A stretch of 64,000 nucleotides of DNA from Ptychodera flava (Eukaryota > Hemichordata > Enteropneusta > Ptychoderidae), in assembly GCF_041260155.1 (NCBI RefSeq), contig NC_091944.1, positions 14,423,772-14,487,771 of the forward strand, in the 5' to 3' direction. Both the position numbers and the translations under genes were made by a program. A model generated the notes under the pieces. That model did not search any database. It was not told the origin of the DNA and saw only the letters and a program-made list of their open reading frames with translations. Below, piece by piece: positions 25,820 through 35,129 of the stretch. Position 1 is the stretch's first letter. Each line of letters begins with the position of its first letter.

Positions 25820-27134
25820 GTGTTTGACACGGATCATTCCGTTATCCCTCGTGGATTTGAAACTTCCAGTAAAACTTCTGCTGACCAAAGTCAGACATTT
25901 TCTAGATCAAATCTCATTGCAGAACAACACAAAGACCCAGATATTTTGTCTTTGTTTGACAGGGTAGATGATGAAGGTAAAACTTCAGATAGCTCTGTTT
26001 CCTATTATACAAAATCTGGTATTCTCATGCGTAAATGGAGACCTCCAGATGTCTTGGTTGATGACGACTGGGCATAAAACATCAAATTGTGGTTCCAAAG
26101 CCCTATCGTGCTGAAATATTGCGCCTGGCCCATGAAACGCCCTGGGCTGGTCATTTGGGAGTAAGGAAAACTTATCACAAAATTCTCAGTCACTTTTATT
26201 GGCCTAATCTCAGGCAGGATGTAACACATTTCTGTAAAACTTGTCACACATGTCAGATGGTAGGAAAGCCGAACCAGACCATTCCAAAGGCCCCTTTACA
26301 GCCAATTCCTGCATTTCAAGAACCATTTAGTAGGATACTAATAGACTGTGTTGGGCCCCTACCAAAAACAAGATCAGGAAATGAGTACATGCTGACAATA
26401 ATGTGTACATCAACTCGGTTCCCCGCAGCCATACCACTGAGAAATATAAAGACAAAGACTTTAGTGAGAGCTTTAGTCAAATTTTTCACTTTATTTGGCC
26501 TCCCTAAATGTGTCCAGTCCGATCAAGGATCCAACTTTATGTCTGGTATTTTTCAACAAGTAATGGATCAGCTAGGCATTAAACAGTATAGGTCATCCGC
26601 CTATCATCCAGAAAGTCAGGGTGCTCTTGAGCGATTTCATCAAACTTTGAAAAACATGATTAGGACCTACTGTTTTGACACAGAGAAGCAGTGGATGAAG
26701 GAATTCATTTTCTGCTCTTTGCTGTTAGAGAGTCAATTCAAGAGTCTCTTGGTTTTAGCCCGTTTGAGCTTGTATTTGGACATACAGTCCGTGGCCCACT
26801 TAAGCTAGTTAAAGAGAAATTCCTATCAGACGATGATGATTGTCTGAATATTTTGCAATATGTGTCAGATTTTCGTACAAAACTCTCTAAAGCATGTGAA
26901 TTAGCCAGAGAAAATCTTGAGTCATCTCAGCAGTCAATGAAAATCAAATACGATAAAAACACCTCAAAACGGAAGTTTGAACCAGGTCAAAAAGTTCTTG
27001 TTCTACTTCCAATTCCTGGAAAACCACTCCATGCTCGTTACTTTGGGCCATACCTAATTGATAAAAAATTGAGTGATTTAAATTACATCATAATAACACC
27101 TGACAGGCGAAACAAAAACAGCTATGTCACATAA
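25820..27134 (+). pseudogene. Integrase, frame-broken, upstream of RT
   Basis: This stretch encodes integrase, the enzyme that joins element DNA to the genome. The zinc-binding HHCC head is visible as LAHETPWAGHLG followed by FCKTCHTCQ. The catalytic triad follows: D in ILIDCVGPLP, D in VQSDQGSNF, and E in GALERFHQTL. A GPY/F-type C-terminal module (ARYFGPYLI) ends near 27,060. Frame breaks occur near 26,075 (just after GGGC/ATAAAA), near 26,695 (a G run in 'gtggatgaagg') and near 27,125. Its position before RT is the key feature of this element. Confidence 0.88.
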
Positions 27135-27136
27135 AT

Positions 27137-28688
27137 ATGCTTAAGCCATATTTGGATAGGGATAATCCTACTAAAACAAAGCCTGTCAGTGCAGTCAGTT
27201 CAAACCATTATGAAGATAGTGATACTGAAACTGACTTGAGTGAAAATACTCTAAACTCAAAGCTGGGCTCGGTCAAGCTTCAGAACTCAGAAATCCTGGA
27301 GAAGCTGGAGTCTACAAAGTTGGCACACCTCCAGCCAGAACAACAACAACAGGTGAAAGAACTGCTCCACGAATATAAACACCTGTTTCAAGATGTTCCA
27401 ACGAGGACAAACGTCATCTATCACGACGTTGATGTTGGGGACAGTAAGCCTGTAAAACAACATCCATACAGACTGAATCCAACAAAAGCGAAATATCTCC
27501 AGGAAGAAGTCAAATACTTGCTGGAAAATGACTTTATTGAACCCAGTAAAAGTAACTGGAGTTCGCCGTGCATACTTGTTCCCAAATCAGACCACAGTTA
27601 TCGTATGTGCACGGACTTTAGGAAGGTCAACACTTTAACAAAGACAGACACTTTCCCAATCCCGAGGATTGATGACTGCATCGACCGAGTGGGAAAAGCC
27701 AAGTATGTGACGAAATTTGACCTACTGAAGGGATTTTGGCAAGTCCCTCTGACGGATCGTGCTCGTGAAATATCCGCCTTTGTTACACCAGACGGATTGT
27801 TCCGGTACAAGGTGATGCCATTCCGAATGAAGAACTCTCAGGCAACGTTCCAACGGATGATCAACGGCATAATATCCGGGCTAGACGGTGAGGAGCTTAC
27901 GTTGAGGACGTCATCCTGTATAGTGACACCTGGGAGGAACACATCAAGCTCATGCGGAAGTTCTTGGAGAGACTGAGTAAAGCAATGTTGACTGTCAACC
28001 TTGCCAAATCTGAGTTTGGTTGGGCAAGGGTGACTTACCTCGGACATACTGTAGGACAGGGTGAGGTAAAACCTGTTGATGCCAAAATCAGTACCATTTC
28101 AAGTTTTCCCATACCAAACTGCAAACGACAACTGATGCGCTTTCTCGGTATGGCTGGTTACTACAGAAAATTCTGTCCAAATTTCTCCACAATTACTGAG
28201 CCTTTGACTAACTTACTTAAAAAGAAAGTAAAGTTTGTTTGGTCAGAGCAATGCCAACAGGCATTTGATACACTTAAAGCCATACTGCAAAGTGCTCCAG
28301 TGTTGTCTGCACCAGATTTCACTTTGCCATTCAAATTAGCTGTGGATGCTAGTGATACGGCTGCTGGTGCTGTTTTATTGCAAGAGGATAGTCATGGTGT
28401 AGATCATCCTGTTTGCTATTTTTCACGCAAATTTAACAACTACTCTACAATTGAAAAAGAGTGTTTATCTTTGATATTAGCTTTACAGCATTTTGAAGTT
28501 TATGTTACTTCTTCAAATCAGCCAATAGTGGTTTATATTGATCACAACCCTCTTGTTTTTCTGCAGAATTTAAAGGCAAAAATCAGAGATTGCTAAGATG
28601 GAGTTTAATGTTACAGGAGTTTAATCTTGATATTAGACATATCAAAGGCAGAGACAATTTAATTGCAGACTGTCTCTCTCGTATTTAG
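27137..28688 (+). pseudogene. Reverse transcriptase and RNase H, frame-broken
   Basis: RT motifs appear in order: NDFIEPSKSNWSSPCILVPK, YRMCTDFRKVN, and YVTKFDLLKGFWQVPL with the first catalytic Asp. A frame break precedes the active-site box at 27,898-27,909, which reads Tyr-Val-Glu-Asp where YxDD is expected. The RT end (FLGMAGYYRKFCPNF) and RNase H follow, with LAVDASDTAAGAVLL, STIEKECLSLILAL and DHNPL. A last frame break at an A run (~28,580) precedes the terminal DCLSRI and TAG at 28,686-28,688. The substituted box and breaks imply an inactive copy. Confidence 0.9.
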
Positions 28689-28832
28689 AGTTTATTGTTG
28701 TTCACTTTCAAGAAGTTTTACTTTAGAGTAAAAAAAAAAAAAAAAATTTGAGTACTTAAATCTTTTTCAAGATTACATTTGCAAAAGAAAGATTTTTCTT
28801 TGAAAAATTTTCTTTTTTTTGAAGAGGGGGTG
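28689..28832 (+). other. 3' untranslated region and polypurine tract
   Basis: After the pol stop lie an A run (28,731-28,746) and T-rich sequence. The purine tract GAAGAGGGGG follows at 28,821-28,830, 2 bp before the 3' LTR, as expected for the plus-strand primer. Confidence 0.8.
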
Positions 28833-29420
28833 TGTTATGTAGGTCATTTCCCCCCACACTCATCATGACCTGAGTTCAATTAGTCTAGAACATTCTCAAG
28901 GTCACTGCCCTTAATGACCTCACAACCTTGAATTCAATTAGTCATGTTTGGAATGTTCTGGAAAGTTGATTAGTTGTGTAAGAGAGATAATTTTAGAACA
29001 GTAATTAGCATGTCAATAAAAGTTCTAGATTGTTCTTATATGCTTATGTAAACACATGAGTATAAATACTGGGACAGCAGGCTTGCAGTCAGACTTTTGG
29101 GATCGTGTCTCTTGTGTGTTACTAAACTCCAGCAGTAGTCATTCTCAAGACTTTTCAAGACCTTCACTGTCAACGCTGGATTTATACTGTGGACTTTGTG
29201 CAACTACAAGCCTGCAAGCCGAAGGACTGTTCATTCATCCGACTGACTGTTACAACTCTGAGACTGGAGCTTTGCCGTCCCAGCTGAGATAAGTAGTCTG
29301 TACACTTTTAAAGCTTGTACTCTATCCCTGACTTAGCGATTAGTTTTATTTTCGTAATAAATTTTGTTTAAACGTTAACTGCTGAGTTCACCCTTTTGTT
29401 CGTTTTCTCTGCACGTAACA
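28833..29420 (+). repeat. 3' LTR (588 bp)
   Basis: Same boundaries as the 5' LTR (TGTTAT...GTAACA). TATAAAT lies at 29,061-29,067 and AATAAA at 29,356-29,361. The target duplication CTAG follows at 29,421-29,424, then the foldback right arm resumes. Confidence 0.93.
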
Positions 29421-29837
29421 CTAGCTAAAAAATTGGTAGAATTTGAGATTAGCTGTAATTTGTAATGTTAAATTTTGGGGTAAGGGGTAAGTTTTGGTTA
29501 TATTTGACAAAAACTGTAGAATATATTGCATAGTGCAATATGTCATCTTAAAGAAGAATAAATTCCCTTTCTAATGATACCAAACAAGTGAGGTTATGTT
29601 TAAAAATGAGCTCAGCACATGATTTACAAGAAGACAGATTTGACGAAAATGCATTTGGCTTGAAAATCGTGATTTTGCGGTACCCTTCAAAACATGACCA
29701 TAACAGCTATTGCGTCCCTATATTTTTTCTGTTAAAATTCCATTTCGTATTCTAGGGATCCCAAGGGTTCTGAAAAATACAGGTTTGTTATCCTGTGGGG
29801 GGGGGGTGCACGTAGACCCCCACTAGCCCACGGACTA
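29421..29837 (-). repeat. Outer unit of foldback right arm
   Basis: Reverse complement of 18,471-18,890, nearly identical base for base. It ends with a G run, 'tgcacgtagacccc' and the terminal 'ctagcccacggacta'. Confidence 0.9.
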
Positions 29838-30624
29838 TATGTCATCTTCATCTGATTTCACTTTAGCCTAAAGTCCACAATCAAAAAAGTGCTGATGGTG
29901 TAAGCTAGCATCGGCGAAATTGTTTTTAGGCTAAAGTATTTATCTTCTTACAAGTGGCTGGTCCAGACACAGAGTATCTTTCTCTATGGTCCAGAAAAAT
30001 CCTAGATGAGACTGTCAAGGTATTTAACCCACGATCTTGATGCGGTGAATATATAAAGCCTGTGTACAATGTATAAATTCGTTCATTCTAGGGAAAACAT
30101 CACTTCATAGGAATTGTTTACACTGTGAAGGGAGTGAGGGCATTTCTTTTACAAGCATCATGTTTCTTAATGCCTTTATTGCGGATGGCTGAAAATTTAT
30201 TATCGTTGTTTTTTGTGGTCACCCCGATTGAGGAAAAACATTCTTCCCATCCTATGGCAATCTAAGCTTTGCTGCCCTCATTGGAGGTATTATACGCACA
30301 TATTGAACTGGAATGGCATTTTGCTCCTTCTTTCAAATCAAAGTCTGTGTTTGTTCTATAGGTTGAGATATATTAGTTCGTGTACACACTAAAATTGGGG
30401 ACGGCTGCTGAAGTCATGACCCTTCAATTGGTCAATGTTAAAACATATCCCATAAACCCCATGTGACTAAAATAAACCAATGACCGTGTCGATAACGTCA
30501 TGCGAAACACCGCCGCCAACTTGCAACGTGCAAATGTTACGCGTCTGTTCGTCTGACACATACGCATATCGCGACTACTCGACTGCTCGACTCGACTCCG
30601 ACAATCGAGGAAAACAACAGAATC
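29838..30624. other. Unassigned; possible promoter upstream of micro-ORF
   Basis: No repeat or gene recognised to 30,430. From about 30,480 to 30,620 the sequence becomes richer in CpG ('ataacgtcatgcg', 'gttacgcgtctgttcgtctg'), including a CRE-like ACGTCA. This would suit a promoter or 5' UTR for the small ORF that follows. Confidence 0.3.
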
Positions 30625-30768
30625 ATGGAACGTAAACATTGTAAAGTTCTTGCCATGGACGGAAGATACTTTCACATGGTCTTCCAGACTTTTTGCTTGG
30701 GACTCACAATTGGTGTAACCATTGGATGGCCAGTCATTTCACGTCTTCGTCGTTCCGGCCGTCGATGA
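30625..30768 (+). CDS. Candidate 47-residue membrane micropeptide
   Basis: The ATG at 30,625 has an optimal context (A at -3, G at +4) and opens 47 codons to a TGA at 30,766-30,768. The predicted peptide has a short basic N-terminus, a hydrophobic stretch from about residue 19 to 38 (including LGLTIGVTIGW) and a strongly basic tail (RLRRSGRR). That is the layout of a single-pass membrane or mitochondrial micropeptide. The ORF lies in a locally CpG-enriched stretch outside recognised repeats. No family is recognised. The competing minus-strand frame over 30,672-30,956 has no better support. Function unknown; chance ORF remains possible. Confidence 0.35.
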   Translation: MERKHCKVLAMDGRYFHMVFQTFCLGLTIGVTIGWPVISRLRRSGRR

Positions 30769-31309
30769 TCGACATCGTGACCAAAAATGAAAAAGAACGC
30801 ATCATCGGGGAAACAGAACATAAGGGGACAACTTGAACAAAAACCAAAAAACACCTCCGACAATACTCTGTAATCTAAATTGCATACAACAGGACACGGT
30901 CCCTCCACAACAGTGAAAAGGAACAGAAATATAGGCGATACACTCATAAATGCCATAGCTCGAACTCCGATTCACATGAGCATACATAGCTGTGGGTCCA
31001 TAGCTGTGGTGTTTCTGTAATGTTCCTTGCATGTTAGGCACAGTAATTGTAACTTGGCCAAACAAGAAACTGTGTGTGTATATAACCCGACCAACAACCA
31101 GAAAATTAACCGACTCTATAGACTTTTTCCCCGGCCTTTTTTCGCATTTTCAAAATTAAAACTGATTTACCTTATATTGTGGATCTTAGCCAATACCAAA
31201 GAGATAGGTAAAATAAATTTTCCTCCAACCTACCTACCATAATTTCGGAGACATGTTATCGGAAACACACACTTTGGCTTTAGGGAGCACAGAAAACGTT
31301 GTCTCGCCT
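30769..31309. other. Unassigned
   Basis: No recognised repeat or gene. Minus-strand frames at 30,672-30,956 and 30,802-31,065 are Phe/Cys-rich and unfamiliar, and were not called. Confidence 0.35.
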
Positions 31310-32943
31310 AAAAAAGTGTTAAAGTTGAGCATTGATAGTGCAACATTCCTGATATTTTCAAATGCGCAAGAGTTGCTCCGATTTATTAGGGATCTGGTAG
31401 CCTAATGTTAATGAAATGTCTAATTACAGACCAATTTCAATCTTACCAGCTATTTCAAAAGTTCTGGAAAATCATGTTCATTATAATTTTTATAAGTTTT
31501 TGACTGATAGAAGTTTGCTGTAAGCAGTCAGGTTTCAGAAGACATCACTCATGTCAAACAGCTCTACTACGTATGTGTGACGATTTATTACGAAATATTG
31601 ACGATGGTCGTCTCTCTGCAGTCCTTTTCCTAGATCTTTCAAAAGCATTAGATCTTTTAATCACCGCATTCTTCTGAAAAAAATGTCCTGTATGGGCTGA
31701 AATGTAAAGATCTAAAGTGGTTCAAATCTTACTTATCTGGTCGTTCACAGATTGTCTGTCAAAGGGGTAAGACCTCAGAAAATCAAAAAGTTATGGTTGG
31801 TGTACCACAAGGCTCAATACTTGGTCCTTTGCTCTTTACAACTTTTATCAATGATTTACCATTGTCCCTAACTTGTAACTCTAACTTAGACATGTACGCC
31901 GATGACCAGATTCTTCTTTCATCTGGTCTTCCGATTTCACTTCAAATGATGCAATCTCTGTCAACGATTGGGTCAAAAGTAACGGTGTGGTTATCAATGC
32001 AAGCAAAACCAAAGTTATGTTAACTAAATCTCGCCTGAAACTGCATAATGCAGACTTAAATGGTGATAAATTAACATCGTTATAAATAATACTTGTATTG
32101 CTAATGTTACCTTTGAGAAGATTCTTGGTGTAACTCTTGATAATTTGGTCTCTTAGGATAAGCAGAGTCATTGACAACTTATGTTCTGCATTGAGTCAAA
32201 GAATTGGTTTACTCAGATGTCTACAAAACTGTATTGTCTCCCATCTTCGAATAATCTTGTACTATAGTTTAATCCAATCTGCAATCGACTTTTGTTGTGT
32301 TGTTCGGGGAAACGCAACCATGAAAAATATTGATAGGGTTTTAAGAATGCAGAAAAGGGCTCTAAGAGCAGATTTTGACATTTCGAGTAATAACCTTTTA
32401 ATGTCCTCTCTGTAAAACAACGAAATGTTTATTTAACGTAGTATTTTAGTGTTTGAATGTTTGGAGAATTCTATTCCAGCGTATAATGCTGACATGTTTG
32501 TACCATTAATGAATTACATACTTATCCTACATGTGCCTCTTCTACGCGCAAACTGCAAATTCCAGTTTCGAACCGAGTCTGGTCAGAAATCTTTTGTTAT
32601 GCGTGCTTCCACGATTTGGAAACGACTGCCAGAGAATTTTCGATGTAGCCCGAGTCTTGCGAGTTTTAAAATCGAACTGAAGCATTTTATTAAAGGTAAT
32701 ATTGACAAATAGCTGTCTTTAATTATTATTTTTATTTTGTTGCTTCTCTTTATTTTATTTCATGTTTTACCCATACTTTATAGTGTTTTCTATTACTTTT
32801 TCTGATCTTCACAGCTCTTTTATGAATTTTGTAGGACCCATGTAAGATTACGACCTAATTGGGAAACTTTCACTCAGTTGGTAAATGTAGATGGGTTATC
32901 CTTTAATGTGAATAAAATGAAATAAAAATAAATAAAATAAATG
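31310..32943 (+). pseudogene. Decayed LINE, reverse transcriptase and 3' end
   Basis: A 5'-truncated non-LTR retrotransposon. In broken frames it shows the RT hallmarks NYRPISILPAISKVLE (near 31,418), SAVLFLDLSKALD, GVPQGSILGPLLF (near 31,798) and the catalytic YADDQIL (near 31,895). The usual C-terminal end follows (WKRLPENF, then FKIELKHFIKGNIDK with stop near 32,712). The 3' UTR ends in an A/T-rich 'aataaaataaa' tail near 32,943. At least four frame breaks or stops make it inactive. It resembles the CR1/L2/Jockey group, but the clade cannot be fixed by eye. Confidence 0.85.
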
Positions 32944-35129
32944 TACCTCCGAAGGGCGCGCCGAAGATGGAAATATATTTTAAGAAATAACCTAGATCCC
33001 CTCCCCATACAACATCAGATGTTCCACCATAGACTTAAACAGTTAGATCCCATTTGACCATCATGCATGGATCAAAGTAATGGCGGAAAAACTATCAACT
33101 TGACTTGTTCAACCTTTGAAACTGGGTTATTAATGTGAGAGATTGCATACGCTTGTTATTTACAGTGAGTGCGGTGCAATGGCATATAATTCCCGCCGGA
33201 ATTAAGCTACAATATGTTGCAGTGTAACATGAAATATTGCCATGTTTGATTGCTTGAATGTTGTATGCTAGTTGATGAGACACAGTGGTGTGAGTTCATC
33301 GTTTTGCAACTATAAATAATACCATTCTACAACATTGAGCAATCGCGTGTATGTATATTTCGAGGCTGCGACCTTGTTGATATATTTCTCCAAATTTTTG
33401 TGATGCATCGGAGGCTACAGCTATAACATGTTGACTAATTAAATTTGGATAAAAAGACGATTTATGCTGTAACTGTAAGACGATTTGGCCAAGGATAAAA
33501 GATTGGCATAACGGCAACGCCGTTTCGCCAGAGGTATGCAACCCCCTCGCCCCCTTGTCACGAACCTGATCATGCAACACTGTACAGAGCAACCATTTCA
33601 TAGCACAAACATGTGACAAGACACTGTCCCCTTTTTGCCGATACAGACATGTAGAAAAGGTGCTGCTGGCACTACATCTGTTAAGGGAGTATATTTTTGT
33701 TTTGTGTGATTTATTGAATGTCTACGTCATCTTTTCAGAGGCATTCAGTAAGCACTCTTTCGATCATAATACTCCCTAAAATTGAATTAGTCAATTTCAT
33801 GTTATCTTAGAAAAATACGAAGTCATTTAAATATGTGCGCCAATGTCTTTAAATAACGTACTTATGTGGCAAATATTATGAAAATGTATGTCACAAATTT
33901 CTTTTTACACAAGAACAGATTGATAGAATGGGTATTACTGCCAAAATATAAATAACATTATGGGTTAAAAAAACGGTATCATTAAGGATGCGTGTAGGTT
34001 AGGTCACGGGAACACTGGATTACGGCTAAAACGGCGGGTAACTCTCAAAAACTCTGCTAGAAAGCCGTCATATACGTGAAGCCTCCTCAACTGATATAAA
34101 GTTCATGCACTGCTTTCCTATCAGAACAAACACATCAAAAACCTATTTAACAGAAATAGGGTATTATGGCTGGTCTATTCCCATGAGTCAAATAGATTAT
34201 CTCCGATGGATTAAAGTCTGAAACGACACTATATAGTATTATGTTATGTTTGCAAATGACAGACTAGGAGAACATCATATAGATTATTCCTAGTTCCCTT
34301 TAATGTAAAATTTGTTGTTCATGGTCTGATGTACTGTTTAACATTCTTTTCCGTTGTTAAATGTAAGGCGTAGTTCCTCAAAAAGATGAACAGAGTGTTT
34401 ATTGTATTTTTTCTATAACTATTTCGCTATCAATTCGACATTCGATGGTATAACTCTTCAACACTTTGAATCCAATATTCAGAATTTCTAGTTTTCAAAT
34501 CTGTATAATAACCATCGCAGGCAATAAACAAAGCTATTAACAGTGCAACGATCAAGGATTTTGGCATATAGATTCGTTGTGACTAAAACTGATAAGTATA
34601 CTTGGGTTGATTAATTCCAGAGGCTGGGTAGAATTTTTCAAACTGTGACGAATATCAAGTCATTATTAATAAAAATTCTGAGAATTTTTTATATATGTTT
34701 ATATTCACGCCATACTTAAGACGAAGCAGAAATGTGTTGAGTACTAAAGAGAGAGAATGGCATTTATGCTTATTGTATATCTATACCTTACATACGATGC
34801 TCAAGTAAAACTAGATAATATTGCGGTCACACTTCTAAATATCATGGTGGACAAATGAGCAAACTAAATGTTTCAATAGTATTTGTATGTACATCTATGG
34901 ACAATTTAAAAATTTTCACTGAAAATGCTAATGTCTTTCAAGAGGCACATGGCTTGTGTTTACTATGCTTCAAAAATTACCAATCCTGCCAACGTGTAGC
35001 TCGATCTTTCTCAGCATACGAAATGTGGAAAGGGGCTTTCGAGAAATTATTAGAATCTGGCATCCATGGCCAGAATTCGGGATTTTTTCATTTTAGACAT
35101 TTTTACATTTTAGTAGTGCATGTTTGACA
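32944..35129. other. Unassigned, no gene recognised
   Basis: Featureless AT-rich sequence. A minus-strand frame of 107 codons (33,296-33,619) and a plus-strand frame of 90 codons (34,855-35,127) have no recognisable domains. Confidence 0.4.

Larger units (their letters stand above)
23215..29420 (+). mobile_element. Ty3/gypsy LTR retrotransposon, Gmr1-like order
   Basis: A 6.2 kb element with two LTRs, tRNA-Pro primer binding site, gag, protease, integrase, reverse transcriptase, RNase H and a polypurine tract. The order is gag-PR-IN-RT-RH, with integrase ahead of RT. This order characterises the Gmr1 clade of Ty3/gypsy-like elements and otherwise Ty1/copia. The RT, RNase H and GPY/F-type integrase end are Ty3/gypsy-like, which favours Gmr1. 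LTRs differ at about four positions, so the insertion is young, yet the internal region has at least eight frame breaks. This copy therefore cannot express a full polyprotein as written. Confidence 0.92.
18471..29837. mobile_element. Foldback element with 400-bp tandem units, split by an LTR element
   Basis: The left end 'tagtccgtgggctag' (18,471) and right end 'ctagcccacggacta' (ends 29,837) are exact inverted copies, each followed inward by a C- or G-run and a shared 'acaggataacaaacctg'. Removing the nested LTR insertion (6,206 bp plus a 4-bp duplication) leaves ~5.16 kb that is one imperfect palindrome centred near 21,049. Each arm contains about six tandem units. The marker 'gaagggtaccgcaaaatca' or its decayed form recurs at 18,615, 19,010, 19,410, 19,811, 20,211, 20,610 and 21,017, a period of 395-407 bp. 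It mirrors as 'ggtacccttc' in the right arm. The flanks give TAT (or TA) as target duplication. No protein-coding capacity. The architecture matches foldback (FB/TU-type) transposons, known from Drosophila and sea urchin. Confidence 0.8.

Noticed and set aside
24873..28600. Treating each pol fragment as a separate gene
   Set aside because: Motif order and small frame shifts show one decayed gag-pol region. No reconstructed protein is given.
30672..30956. 94-codon minus-strand frame overlapping the micropeptide
   Set aside because: Phe/Cys-rich and unfamiliar; the plus-strand frame has the better start context and layout.
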